Below, piece after piece: positions 45,074 to 53,778 of a DNA stretch of 64,000 nucleotides. The notes beneath the pieces are model-generated. The model was not told where the DNA came from. It ran no database searches and was given only the letters and a program-made list of their open reading frames with translations. The DNA lies in contig NZ_CP026604.1 in assembly GCF_003063625.1 (NCBI RefSeq), positions 1,054,001-1,118,000 of the forward strand, read 5' to 3'. Within the stretch, counting starts at the first letter, position 1, and every line of letters starts with the position of its first letter. The DNA is from Saccharobesus litoralis (GTDB lineage Bacteria; Pseudomonadota; Gammaproteobacteria; Enterobacterales; Alteromonadaceae). Position numbers and translations under genes: made by a program.

Positions 45074-46351
45074 TTAAAACGACTCGCTAAGATCCCAAAT
45101 AGCATGATTATCGACTGTCGATGTTGAAACCAATTCATAACCTATATCGGTGCCATCCATACTGGGTATGCGAAAAAATAACTCAACATTATCATTGGCA
45201 GGTAAATCATATTCGGTTAAATACTTACCATGTCCTAGCTTATTAACGTCCAGCTCTGATGTAGCAAACCAAGTTAACCAGAGTAAAGCCGAGTCAGTAA
45301 ACCCCGAAAAAATATAGACTTTTCCCTTACTCGGCCCATCGAATTTGGCAAATACACCATAATCAATATATTGCGAATGTGTTCGCTCTGGTTGCGGGTA
45401 CACTTTATTGTGCTTAACGTCGGTTAATGTTTTTTCGACTTCATCGTAAGCTAATCCTGAACCTTTAAAGTAATTTTTTAAAATACCCATCTCGGCAAAT
45501 TGACCAATATAAATAATATTAAACAGCTTGGTGTCTCTGGCTGTTAATTCATTGGCTTGAATAATGCGCGTATTTCTAAAATTTTCAGATAAAGTTAAAA
45601 CACTTTTTAACGCCATCACTTGGCTTTTACTATGCACATTAACTTGCTCTTTTGTATAGACGCGCTCTTTTGCAGCGACTGAATTGAATAGTTGTGCGGG
45701 TTTTGCACCTAACACAATCAAGTTACGGGTTTTGGGGTGTAAATAATCTTGCCAAAGTGGATGAAGCCAATTTTGCTCAACACTAAGCGATTGCGGTGGC
45801 TGTTTGGTAATCAGCATTATATTCACCGCCAATGATATTAGCGCAATGGCTAACACAAGTTTGCAAAACACAGCAGAGGAAAAACGCAAATCAACAAAAT
45901 AATTTAACAGTGAAACAGCCGATTGCGACGGTTTAGTCGTAGCGGCAATATCAGTATTCTCGTTTAAAGACGGATTGGGTTTACGCTTATCAATAAATAC
46001 CAAGCGATACTCACCAACAGGGATGGATATGGCGAATGTTTCATTGATCCCTTCGTTAGTATAATACTCTTCTAGCTTTTTTCTGAGGCGTGATATATGT
46101 ACTCTAACAGAGGCATCTTCCGCTACATTAAAGTCGGCGGTTTTTGCAAACACGTCAATCGCGATTTCTAGCTCTTTTGGGGGAACAACGGACTCTGACT
46201 CCTGGTCAATTCTTTCTATCTCTTTGTTAACCAAATATTCAAGTAACTTTTTATGATTAGTAGAGCGACCTATCGCACTGTTTTCATTAATTTTTTTAAT
46301 GTGACGCTGCAATTCTTGCTTGCTTGGCATAAAACACATATCAATATCCAA
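45074..46351 (-). CDS. Membrane-spanning winged-helix regulator (ToxR/CadC-like layout), module copy A
   Basis: A 425-residue protein. Residues 10-120 form a winged-helix domain with the pattern ELEIAIDVFAKTADFNVAEDASVRVHISRLRKKLEEYYTNEG...ISIPVGEYRLVF, as in OmpR-type effector domains. A hydrophobic helix (about 160-183, VFCKLVLAIALISLAVNIMLI) follows, and the last 240 residues would face the periplasm. That domain (FSGFTDSALLWLTWFATSELD) is unrecognised. A paralogue lies at 49764-51002. Both are divergent from a secreted nucleoside-hydrolase-like gene, suggesting direct control of that gene in response to a periplasmic signal. Confidence 0.82.
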   Translation of the reverse strand: MDIDMCFMPSKQELQRHIKKINENSAIGRSTNHKKLLEYLVNKEIERIDQESESVVPPKELEIAIDVFAKTADFNVAEDASVRVHISRLRKKLEEYYTNEGINETFAISIPVGEYRLVFIDKRKPNPSLNENTDIAATTKPSQSAVSLLNYFVDLRFSSAVFCKLVLAIALISLAVNIMLITKQPPQSLSVEQNWLHPLWQDYLHPKTRNLIVLGAKPAQLFNSVAAKERVYTKEQVNVHSKSQVMALKSVLTLSENFRNTRIIQANELTARDTKLFNIIYIGQFAEMGILKNYFKGSGLAYDEVEKTLTDVKHNKVYPQPERTHSQYIDYGVFAKFDGPSKGKVYIFSGFTDSALLWLTWFATSELDVNKLGHGKYLTEYDLPANDNVELFFRIPSMDGTDIGYELVSTSTVDNHAIWDLSESF

Positions 46352-46408
46352 AAAGTTAACTTTAAAAAGCCGTTACAAGAGTATTTGTTACTGTAACCTT
46401 GTATAAAT

Positions 46409-46420
46409 AATGTAAACAAT
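46409..46420. promoter_or_regulatory. AATGTAAACAAT, near-copy of the GH117 promoter motif
   Basis: Reverse complement ATTGTTTACATT differs at one base from the 12-mer upstream of both GH117 genes. It lies between the divergent regulator and secreted-protein genes. Direct GTTAC copies (46371, 46386) and GTAAC sit just left of it. Confidence 0.35.
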
Positions 46421-46531
46421 TTACCAAAATGACACATGTTACCGCAATTTTCTACTTAGCAGCAGCGGTTGTTATCTTTATATTGCTAACGCAGCTAACA
46501 TTACTCTCGTTTTTACAAGGTCATTTTTTAT

Positions 46532-47431
46532 ATGCGAGCTTTATTATTTTCTCTTGTCGCCATTATTTTGTCAGGCCAAGCTTTAGCAACCGGCTGGCAA
46601 TACAATAACAACCGTTTTGCCATCAGTGCCGATGGTAACAACCAAGCTGATTTTCAGCACAAATGGCCACGCGCAGATCCTGACGATTGGGGCGGCACGC
46701 CGGTCGCGTTAGCGATTATTGCCAAAAAGCAAGCCCACAAAAACCTAGTGCATTACTCTTACAACAATTTTATCGATGCACCACCTCACACCACTGAAAC
46801 GAATGAAATGGCGATAGGGGTAAACGGTGCAATTAAGCATTGGGGATTTAATCCCGATAAATTTTTTGATGTTAGCCACAACAGCGAAACCGCGCTTGAA
46901 CATTTAAAAGCTGAAATTGCTAAATCAACAAAACAGGATCCTTTATATTTTATTCATATGGGACCAACTGAATTTTTTTACCGTGCCGTGCAACGCGTAA
47001 TAAAAGCCGGTAAAGCCGACAGCCTTTCTCATGTGTATGTGATTTCACACAGCGGTTACAACAACCAACATTTACGACGCGGCGATCCCAAGTTTGATAA
47101 ATCCCCCGTTGCCCCACAAGACAAACACCACAAAATGAGTGAGCTGATCGAACTGACTGGCTACCGCATTAATTTCAAACAAATTCAAGACCAAAATGCC
47201 CAGTGGGATCCCAATAAATTATGGAGCTCTGAACATGACTGGTCGGTATGGGCATGGATGAAGGATCACAAAGATCCCAGTGTTCAATGGTTGTACGAGC
47301 GCATGCTAGTCAATGCGAAAGGGGTTGCTGATTGCTCAGATGCCGGCATGGTTTACTACCTGCTCACGGGCGATGACAATGGCAGCCCAGCTAAGCTACA
47401 AGCTTTTATTGGTGAGGGCATTAAAGCCTAA
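46532..47431 (+). CDS. Secreted nucleoside-hydrolase-like protein, module copy A
   Basis: A 299-residue protein with signal peptide (MRALLFSLVAIILSGQALA). The start FAISADGNNQADF, DPDDWGGTPVALAIIAKK, YFIHMGPTEFFYRAVQRV, VYVISHSGYN and VADCSDAGMVYYLLTGDDNGSPAKL follow the order of the metal-binding Asp motifs and MGP-like strand of the nucleoside-hydrolase-like superfamily, but no single motif is canonical. It may hydrolyse an N- or O-glycoside of an algal compound, or only bind it. Its disrupted paralogue is at 51188-53589. The next gene is a lipoprotein with CBM-like domains. Confidence 0.7.
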   Translation: MRALLFSLVAIILSGQALATGWQYNNNRFAISADGNNQADFQHKWPRADPDDWGGTPVALAIIAKKQAHKNLVHYSYNNFIDAPPHTTETNEMAIGVNGAIKHWGFNPDKFFDVSHNSETALEHLKAEIAKSTKQDPLYFIHMGPTEFFYRAVQRVIKAGKADSLSHVYVISHSGYNNQHLRRGDPKFDKSPVAPQDKHHKMSELIELTGYRINFKQIQDQNAQWDPNKLWSSEHDWSVWAWMKDHKDPSVQWLYERMLVNAKGVADCSDAGMVYYLLTGDDNGSPAKLQAFIGEGIKA

Positions 47432-47443
47432 AGGGCAAGACAG

Positions 47444-47472
47444 CTCAATGCCGTTAAGTTAGCGGCATTGAG
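47444..47472. terminator. Hairpin after the secreted protein gene
   Basis: CTCAATGCCG (47444-47453) and CGGCATTGAG (47463-47472) form a 10-base stem. There is no T-run. The left arm and loop, CAATGCCGTTAAGTTAG, resemble the terminal inverted repeat of the IS element at 51332-52808 (15 of 17 bases). Confidence 0.5.
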
Positions 47473-47579
47473 GTTCGACTCCCTAAAGCCACTCTCTACA
47501 GAGTGAAAACTCAACTTAACAAGAATAACTACACCTCAACTGTCAACGGCAACTTCAAACAAGCACTAATGGAAATAAA

Positions 47580-49697
47580 ATGACAATAAAATCAAACAAC
47601 AAGCAAACTCGGATTTCACCCCAAATCCCCTTAGTAAAAACCATACTACTAGGTAGCATGCTTATCTTAACCGCCTGTGGCGGAGGCGGCAGTAATGATG
47701 CCACCAGTGAAAAAGACGATCCCAAGGTTATCGTCGACCAGGATAAAGATGGCATAGCAGATGATAAAGACTTGTGCCAAACAACACCCGCCCAGTTAGC
47801 AAGTGATGTTGACACAAATGGTTGTCACGCGGACGAGAAAAACGACAGCGACGGCGACCAATTGGTTGACGCTGTCGATCAATGCCCTAACACACCAACT
47901 GCTTACAAAGATAAGGTTGATGCCACAGGCTGTCATACTGACACAACCCCAACGGTAGACGCCGATGGTGACGGAGTTGCCGATGCCATGGATCATTGTC
48001 CTGTCACGCCGCAAGCAAATAAAGACAATGTTGATGCACAAGGTTGCCATAGTGCAGAAGTAGCAGATAAAGACAGAGATGGCGTTGCCGATACAATTGA
48101 TAAATGTACCAATACCCACAAAGATGCCGTCAATATCGACGCCGACGGCTGCGATGATGGTGAATATTACATCACGTTAAGCGCTATTAACTCAGGACGA
48201 CTCGAATTTATCGCTGACGATGGACAATTTTTCAGCCGTGATCACAGTTACTATATCGGCCGTAATCGCGACCGAGAAGGGGCAACTTACATTGAAAAAG
48301 AAAATGGCGTAGACGTAACAAAATATCGTGATGTGTTAAATACCAATGATGATTATATGTACCGCCACCACAAATATGGCCCTAAATTTGAATATCGCTT
48401 ACCTGTTGCAAACGGCAGCTATTTTGCCAAATTGCACTTAGTCGAAACCTTGTGGAATAGCGAAGTGGGCAGCCGTGTATTCGATGTAGCAGCAGAAACA
48501 GAAAATAATAAAGTGCTAACGGCAATCGACGTACATCAAGCAACCGCAGGCCGCAATATAGCCTATCAAGCTATCACTAATGAAATCTCTGTCGACGACG
48601 GCCAACTTAACTTGTACTTTATCGCCAGCACAGGTGATGCCATGCTGTCCGGTTTAGAGATCGTAAAAAAAGTCCATCAAGATCACGACGAGGACAACGA
48701 CGGCGTAAAAAATATTAATGACATGTGCATATTCACACCAAGCGACTATATCGCTCACATTAATGACAACGGTTGCGCCCCTGACGAATTAGATGACGAT
48801 AACGATGGCGTTATTAACGCAATGGATAACTGCGCAAATACTGAAAATATTGCGAATTTTCCAACAACAAACCGCCTTGTCGATGCGAATGGCTGTTCGC
48901 TTGACCAACTCGACAATGATAACGACGGCAAAGCCGATCACATTGACCAATGTGACAATACCCCAGCAGGCGAAGCCAATGTGGTTAATGCCAAAGGCTG
49001 TAGCGCATCCGAACTATCGCTGCTGACACAGGCGTTTAAAGAAAAAGACGGCTTGCTCGTAGTCGAAATGGAATCAACTAATTACCCTGCCGGTTGGCAT
49101 TTAAAAACCGGCGACTTCGCAACAGGTAACCAATACCTAGAATGGAATGGCGGTAATTTCTTCGCGACACCTCACACTAATCCAACAACTGCCGGTTACA
49201 TTGATGTTGATATCAAGATTACTAATCCTGGAACCTATCGCTTTATTTGGCGCTCGGTGATTGGCCACGGCACAAACTTTACCGAACACAACGACGGCTG
49301 GATCCGGATTGAAGCCAATAATTTTTTTGGATACAAGCAAAAGGACAACAGCACAGTCTGTCCACGTGAACAATTAGCATCTAATGCCTGTGTAGAAACA
49401 ATCCCCGTGCATGGTGGCTCAGGCCAAGGTTTTATTAAACTATACCGTGGAGGCGGACCAGCGGATTATTGGACATGGATATCCAACGTAAGTGACAACA
49501 ATGCCCACTCTCTATACGCAACATTCGATAACCCAGGCGAATACAAACTCACAATTGCTGGGCGTTCTAAATACTATGGTATCGACCGCTTTGTATTATT
49601 CCGTGATTCAGCCTTTGCCGCTAATAATAATGCCGGACCAACCCGAACTTTTTGGAATGCAAACTTGGTTAGCCACCCTGAATCATCAAGAGAGTAA
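47580..49697 (+). CDS. Lipoprotein with malectin-like and CBM-like domains and TSP3 repeats, module copy A
   Basis: A 705-residue lipoprotein (lipobox LTAC, Cys33). Thrombospondin type-3 calcium-binding repeats (DKDGIADDKDLCQTTPAQ, DSDGDQLVDAVDQCPNTPTA) fill about residues 55-185, then a malectin-like domain (195-365; YYITLSAINSGRLEFIADDG, FEYRLPVANGSYFAKLHLVET), more TSP3 repeats (368-475) and a C-terminal CBM-like sandwich (485-680; GLLVVEMESTNYPAGWHLK, NPGTYRFIWRS, DRFVLF). No catalytic domain is visible, so it is probably a surface glycan-binding protein. Its C-terminal domain is shared with the copy B lipoprotein. Confidence 0.85.
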   Translation: MTIKSNNKQTRISPQIPLVKTILLGSMLILTACGGGGSNDATSEKDDPKVIVDQDKDGIADDKDLCQTTPAQLASDVDTNGCHADEKNDSDGDQLVDAVDQCPNTPTAYKDKVDATGCHTDTTPTVDADGDGVADAMDHCPVTPQANKDNVDAQGCHSAEVADKDRDGVADTIDKCTNTHKDAVNIDADGCDDGEYYITLSAINSGRLEFIADDGQFFSRDHSYYIGRNRDREGATYIEKENGVDVTKYRDVLNTNDDYMYRHHKYGPKFEYRLPVANGSYFAKLHLVETLWNSEVGSRVFDVAAETENNKVLTAIDVHQATAGRNIAYQAITNEISVDDGQLNLYFIASTGDAMLSGLEIVKKVHQDHDEDNDGVKNINDMCIFTPSDYIAHINDNGCAPDELDDDNDGVINAMDNCANTENIANFPTTNRLVDANGCSLDQLDNDNDGKADHIDQCDNTPAGEANVVNAKGCSASELSLLTQAFKEKDGLLVVEMESTNYPAGWHLKTGDFATGNQYLEWNGGNFFATPHTNPTTAGYIDVDIKITNPGTYRFIWRSVIGHGTNFTEHNDGWIRIEANNFFGYKQKDNSTVCPREQLASNACVETIPVHGGSGQGFIKLYRGGGPADYWTWISNVSDNNAHSLYATFDNPGEYKLTIAGRSKYYGIDRFVLFRDSAFAANNNAGPTRTFWNANLVSHPESSRE

Positions 49698-49712
49698 AAG
49701 TCGCTAATAAAG

Positions 49713-49747
49713 CCTCACATTATTGAACCCATTTCACTAATGTGAGG
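49713..49747. terminator. Bidirectional hairpin between module copies A and B
   Basis: CCTCACATTA (49713-49722) and TAATGTGAGG (49738-49747) form a perfect 10-base stem between convergent genes. Confidence 0.65.
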
Positions 49748-49763
49748 TATAACTGTATCAAAA

Positions 49764-51002
49764 CTATTGCTGCATTTTATGCCACACCGCGTGACTATCG
49801 ACCTTTGACTGGGCAACAATTTCATAGCCCATGTCGGTGCCTTGCAAACTGGGTATTTTAAATAACAACTCAAAATTATCGCCATTATCTAATTCATAGT
49901 CACCGATATAATGACCAAACTCTTTTTGAGCATCGGCTTTATTACTGGTCGCAAACCAACTTAACCAGAGCAATGCTGAGTCAGTAAAACCAGAAATAAT
50001 ATAAAGTTTACTATGACGCGGGCCATCCAGCTTAGCAAATAAACCATAATCGACGTATTGTTCACTGTCTGTATTAGGTGCAACATATTGCTCCTGACTG
50101 GCTTTAGAAACTAAAGCCGTTTGCTCAACTCGATACGAAAAATGCGAACCATTAAAATAGTTCTGTAAAATCCCCATATTGGCAAAATGACCAATGTAAA
50201 CCACATTCTTTTGTTTTAAATCGTTCGGGGTTAAATCTTCGGCATAAACAATTGGCGTGTATCTAAAATCGTCTGTCAGCGATAGTAAGCTTTTTAACGC
50301 TAATATTTGATTCTTGCTTATATTAAGCTGGTGATCAGGTTTAACCCATGTTGCCACCTCGTCTCTATTAGGTTCAGACAAGCTTGGCGCCCCCAATACA
50401 ATCAATGTACGGCGCGGAAATTGAATAAAGTCTTGCCATAAAAAATGCGGGGCGGGCTTAACCTTGTTACTGACATGAGCTGGTGAACTCGCTAGCGACT
50501 GATTAGGTGTTTGATAATAAAAAAAGCCATGGAGTGACACACTCAATAAACACAGCACCGCCATTAGTATTAGGGTTTTGCGGTTTATTAAGGCATGACT
50601 GTTTAAGGTTTTTTCAGAACCATCCAATGCGCGCGTTTGCGCTAGACTATTTTCAGCAAAAGCTAATCGATATTCTCCCACCGGGATTGAAATAATAAAA
50701 GCTTCGTTTTTACCTTCGCTTTGATAGTACTCTTCGAGCTTCTTCCTTAATCGAGAAATATGAACTCGAACCGACGAATCCTCTGCAGTGTTAAATTCAG
50801 TGGTTTTGCCAAATACCTCAATTGCTATTTCAGTCTCTTTCGGGTTGTGTTCAACTTGTGACTTACGGTCATTTTTAGATAGTTGTTTATCAACCAAATA
50901 ATCCAGTAATTTATTTAAATTAGATGAACGCCCCACCACATTGCTTTTATGGATCCGCTCAAGTTGCGCCAACAGCGCTTGTTTACTGGGGGTATAGCTC
51001 AT
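49764..51002 (-). CDS. Membrane-spanning winged-helix regulator, module copy B
   Basis: A 412-residue paralogue of the protein at 45074-46351. The winged-helix domain (ETEIAIEVFGKTTEFNTAEDSSVRVHISRLRKKLEEYYQSEG, ISIPVGEYRLAF) is highly similar; the transmembrane helix is about residues 140-160 (TLILMAVLCLLSVSLHGFFYY). The C-terminal domain shares ISGFTDSALLWLSWFATSN and FKIPSLQGTDMGYEIVAQSKVDSHAVWH with copy A. It is divergent from the interrupted secreted-protein gene, whose promoter region contains GTTACATATTCTGTTACA. It appears intact and may still act on copy A. Confidence 0.82.
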   Translation of the reverse strand: MSYTPSKQALLAQLERIHKSNVVGRSSNLNKLLDYLVDKQLSKNDRKSQVEHNPKETEIAIEVFGKTTEFNTAEDSSVRVHISRLRKKLEEYYQSEGKNEAFIISIPVGEYRLAFAENSLAQTRALDGSEKTLNSHALINRKTLILMAVLCLLSVSLHGFFYYQTPNQSLASSPAHVSNKVKPAPHFLWQDFIQFPRRTLIVLGAPSLSEPNRDEVATWVKPDHQLNISKNQILALKSLLSLTDDFRYTPIVYAEDLTPNDLKQKNVVYIGHFANMGILQNYFNGSHFSYRVEQTALVSKASQEQYVAPNTDSEQYVDYGLFAKLDGPRHSKLYIISGFTDSALLWLSWFATSNKADAQKEFGHYIGDYELDNGDNFELLFKIPSLQGTDMGYEIVAQSKVDSHAVWHKMQQ

Positions 51003-51187
51003 TAGTACATCGCTTGTTTAATCTGGCACCCATTCAAAAGTAACCGTTACATATTCTGTTACACAAATAGATGTCACCGTTTTATAACCAGTACACCCTT
51101 ATTGCAACCTAGACAATCTTAGTAAGTAGATTGTAAATTTTTTGTTATTGAATTTACAGATAAAATATAACTTTTACTAAGTCATTT

Positions 51188-51343
51188 ATGAACAAACTAC
51201 TCATTTCTTTAGGGACGCTTGCTATGGCGTGCCATTTTAATCTAGCCTTGGCTGCCGGTTGGCATTACGACAATAACCGTATTGCCATTAGTGCCGACGG
51301 TAACAACCAACCTGATAACCACCATTTCTGGCAATGTCATTAA
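51188..51343 (+). pseudogene. Secreted nucleoside-hydrolase-like protein, copy B: 5' fragment
   Basis: Signal peptide (MNKLLISLGTLAMACHFNLALA) followed by GWHYDNNRIAISADGNNQPDNHHFW, matching the copy A protein. Coding sequence ends at the IS insertion (codon 48, TGG at 51329-51331), after which translation runs four codons into the element and stops. Removing the IS and one 10-bp duplicate restores a 304-residue reading frame with 52819-53589. Confidence 0.9.
51322..51331. repeat. IS target-site duplication, left copy
   Basis: CCATTTCTGG, repeated exactly at 52809-52818. Confidence 0.9.
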
Positions 51344-52808
51344 GTTAAGCCTTTGCCTAGTTAGGCCGCTTATAATTCATATGATGCTTGGCTCCCAATT
51401 TAACGTTTCTAACAAAAGAGCGGCCTGGTCTGATAGCGTTGGTATGCCGGAGCATTTTAGATATTAGTTTGTTTATCTTCAACGTGATGTCTTTTAGTTG
51501 AAGTAGCACAATTATGTTTTGCTTCATTACACTAAGGGCCGCTGTGAAGTTGATTTGATAGCGCCGCTTGCGATGCGCTAACGTTTCATCAATCGTACTC
51601 TGCGCTTCGTTGACGAAAAGGCTGGTGATATTTTTACTTAAGACTTTTGCATAGAAATCTTGCTCGATAGCGACCTGTGACTTCCCAGAGAATTGCTCGA
51701 TTTGAAGTCGACTTTTCATGATTTTGTAATCTTCTTCAACACCCCAACGCTTGTGATATAAGGGTTGAAATTCTTCATAAGGCAATCTGTCTTCATCGAC
51801 TGACGTCATTAACACCTCCGTTTCACCACTTGATAGTGGCACTCTGACTAATCTCACCTTGAGCGGTGCTATTGATACCCCCAGCTCCTTACAACGCTGG
51901 ATGGCAAACCGATTCGGGTGCAATTCAACCATTTCTTCTTTCTCATCAGATTGAATGAAGTTTTGAACTTGAGTGTTATAGTTGGAAAGCGTCCGCATGC
52001 AGAAATCGACACCGATATGACGATGATAAGCAAACATATAGAACGCTGGGTAACCTCTATCATAGATAACCAAATCACCTTGCTGAGTATGCGGTAAATG
52101 TGACAGCGCCATCGTGCGTTCATCTGTGTGATGTCCCTCAATACACGCGTCAATCGTCATTCGATGACTGATATCGTAGAGCTGAGACAGGCGGGCTAAG
52201 GGTCTCTTTCGACTTTCATCTGTTGGATTGTAATGGGCTTTCAGTTCCTTTGTTGCAGGGAGATTGACAGTTGAACCATCAACAGCGAGTAAGCGAAACC
52301 CATGCCACCGTTGACGGCAATGTTGACTATATTGGTTAACTAACACGCGGTTTAATTCAACGAACACCGAGGGGTCGAGCTTTTTTCTTGCTTGCGTGAA
52401 AGCCGAAGCGGTTACGTGAGAATAAGTACCATTGATTTGCTCAATGATATCAAAAAAGTTATCGAGCTCTTGTGCAGCAGAGCCTTTTACAAAATTCAGC
52501 AGAAAAGAGACAAGGTGACTGAAGGTTAACGAACGATTACGAGTAAAATCTTTAGGAGAAGACTTATAACGAGCAATAAACTCAGGGTTGTTTATCAGAT
52601 TGGCTATATTTTGAACAATTTTCTTGCGGGATAAGTGTCATTAGATCAACCGTTTTTTTCAAAAAAATCATCGAATTATTAAGCACTTATTTTACCATAT
52701 TTTTGCCCCCAGCATTCACCTTTTCTTAAATTAACGTTGGTTAGCGCTGAGCTTGCGAAGCCCAATCGACTAAAAATCCGACTAAAAATCGTTAACTTAA
52801 TGGCATTG
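51332..52808 (-). mobile_element. IS4-family insertion sequence, 1477 bp
   Basis: The element has 17-base terminal inverted repeats (left CAATGTCATTAAGTTAA, right end reverse complement CAATGCCATTAAGTTAA; one mismatch) and a 10-base target duplication CCATTTCTGG. It carries one leftward transposase gene with the IS4 Y-R-E-K signature. It splits the gene for the copy B secreted protein. The size and duplication length fit IS4-family elements. The subgroup cannot be fixed without comparison. Confidence 0.93.
51357..52637 (-). CDS. IS4-family DDE transposase (start codon lost or frameshifted)
   Basis: Catalytic motifs are AVDGSTVNLP (first Asp), VIYDRGYPAF (second Asp) and YHKRWGVEEDYKIMK, the Y-2-R-3-E-6-K signature with the Glu. 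The frame has its first ATG at 52367 (336 residues), but coding sense continues upstream in frame (RKKIVQNIANLINNPEFIARY) to about 52637, where a TGA ends it. A good ATG at 52639-52641 is one base out of frame, so a one-base change has probably separated start from body. The protein may be inactive, or expressed from a rare start or by frameshifting. Confidence 0.88.
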   Translation of the reverse strand, partial: HLSRKKIVQNIANLINNPEFIARYKSSPKDFTRNRSLTFSHLVSFLLNFVKGSAAQELDNFFDIIEQINGTYSHVTASAFTQARKKLDPSVFVELNRVLVNQYSQHCRQRWHGFRLLAVDGSTVNLPATKELKAHYNPTDESRKRPLARLSQLYDISHRMTIDACIEGHHTDERTMALSHLPHTQQGDLVIYDRGYPAFYMFAYHRHIGVDFCMRTLSNYNTQVQNFIQSDEKEEMVELHPNRFAIQRCKELGVSIAPLKVRLVRVPLSSGETEVLMTSVDEDRLPYEEFQPLYHKRWGVEEDYKIMKSRLQIEQFSGKSQVAIEQDFYAKVLSKNITSLFVNEAQSTIDETLAHRKRRYQINFTAALSVMKQNIIVLLQLKDITLKINKLISKMLRHTNAIRPGRSFVRNVKLGAKHHMNYKRPN

Positions 52809-52818
52809 CCATTTCTGG
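52809..52818. repeat. IS target-site duplication, right copy
   Basis: CCATTTCTGG, identical to 51322-51331. Confidence 0.9.
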
Positions 52819-53589
52819 CCCAAAGCCGATCCTGATGACTGGGGTGCTACACCTGCAACACTCGCTATCATAGCTAAAGCCAAAAAGCAGGATAAATTAG
52901 TCCATTTTTCCTATAACAATTTTATTGAATCACCGCCGCACACGACAGCCACTAATGAAATGGCAATTGGCGCTAACGGCGCAATTAAGCATTGGCAGTT
53001 TGATGCATCACGATTTTTTGATGTCAGCGCTAATTACCAAAAAGCGTTAAATCATTTGGCCGATACAATCGCCATTTCAACACAGGCTAACCCACTTTAC
53101 TTTATTCATATGGGGCCGCCAGAATTCTTTTATCGGGTTGTCGAAAAAGTCGTACAGGCAGGCAAAACAGAAAGTTTAAATCACGTTTATATTATTTCAC
53201 ACAGTGGCTACAACGATACGCACTTGCGAAGGGGTGATCCTAAATACGATAAAAACCCAGTAGCAGATAATCAAAAACACCACACGCTTCAACAAGCCAT
53301 TGCACTTAGCGGCAACCGCTTAAAATACAAACGCATTCGCGATCAAAACGGCGAATGGGATCCTAACTTACTGTGGAACTCGAAACACAATTGGCAAGTT
53401 TGGCAGTGGATGAAAAGCCATGAGGATCAAACCATAGGTTGGATCTATGAGCGCATGAAACGTCACCCTGACAACGTCGCCGACTGTTCAGATGCCGGTA
53501 TGTTGTATTACCTGTTTACCGGTGACGAATACGGCAGCCCAGAAAAATTCAAACAGTTTCTTGGCAAAGGTGTAATGGCTAAAGGATAA
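52819..53589 (+). pseudogene. Secreted nucleoside-hydrolase-like protein, copy B: 3' fragment
   Basis: In frame from PKADPDDWGATPATLAIIAKAKK, then YFIHMGPPEFFYRVVEKV, VYIISHSGYN and VADCSDAGMLYYLFTGDEYGSPEKF, closely matching the copy A protein throughout. It has no signal peptide of its own; the first ATG is only at 52960 (MAIGANG), so any product would lack the first metal-binding region. With the fragment at 51188 it makes one 304-residue gene. Confidence 0.88.
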
Positions 53590-53700
53590 GCCAATTTGGA
53601 TGTCATAAATTTAGCCAGCTTTGCTCCTTTAAAGCTTATGGCATCCGCAATTTTTTTCCCATGTATAAACACCTTTTATCTTTATTTTAATTACCCAAAA

Positions 53701-53722
53701 GCAAGCATAAATAATGCTCGCC
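53701..53722. repeat. REP-like palindrome, family A variant (inverted)
   Basis: GCAAGCATAAATAATGCTCGCC, family A with a longer loop. Confidence 0.5.
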
Positions 53723-53778
53723 AATAAAAACAAGAGTTCAAACACAACACCAACCATAGCACTAAAATAAGGAAAACT

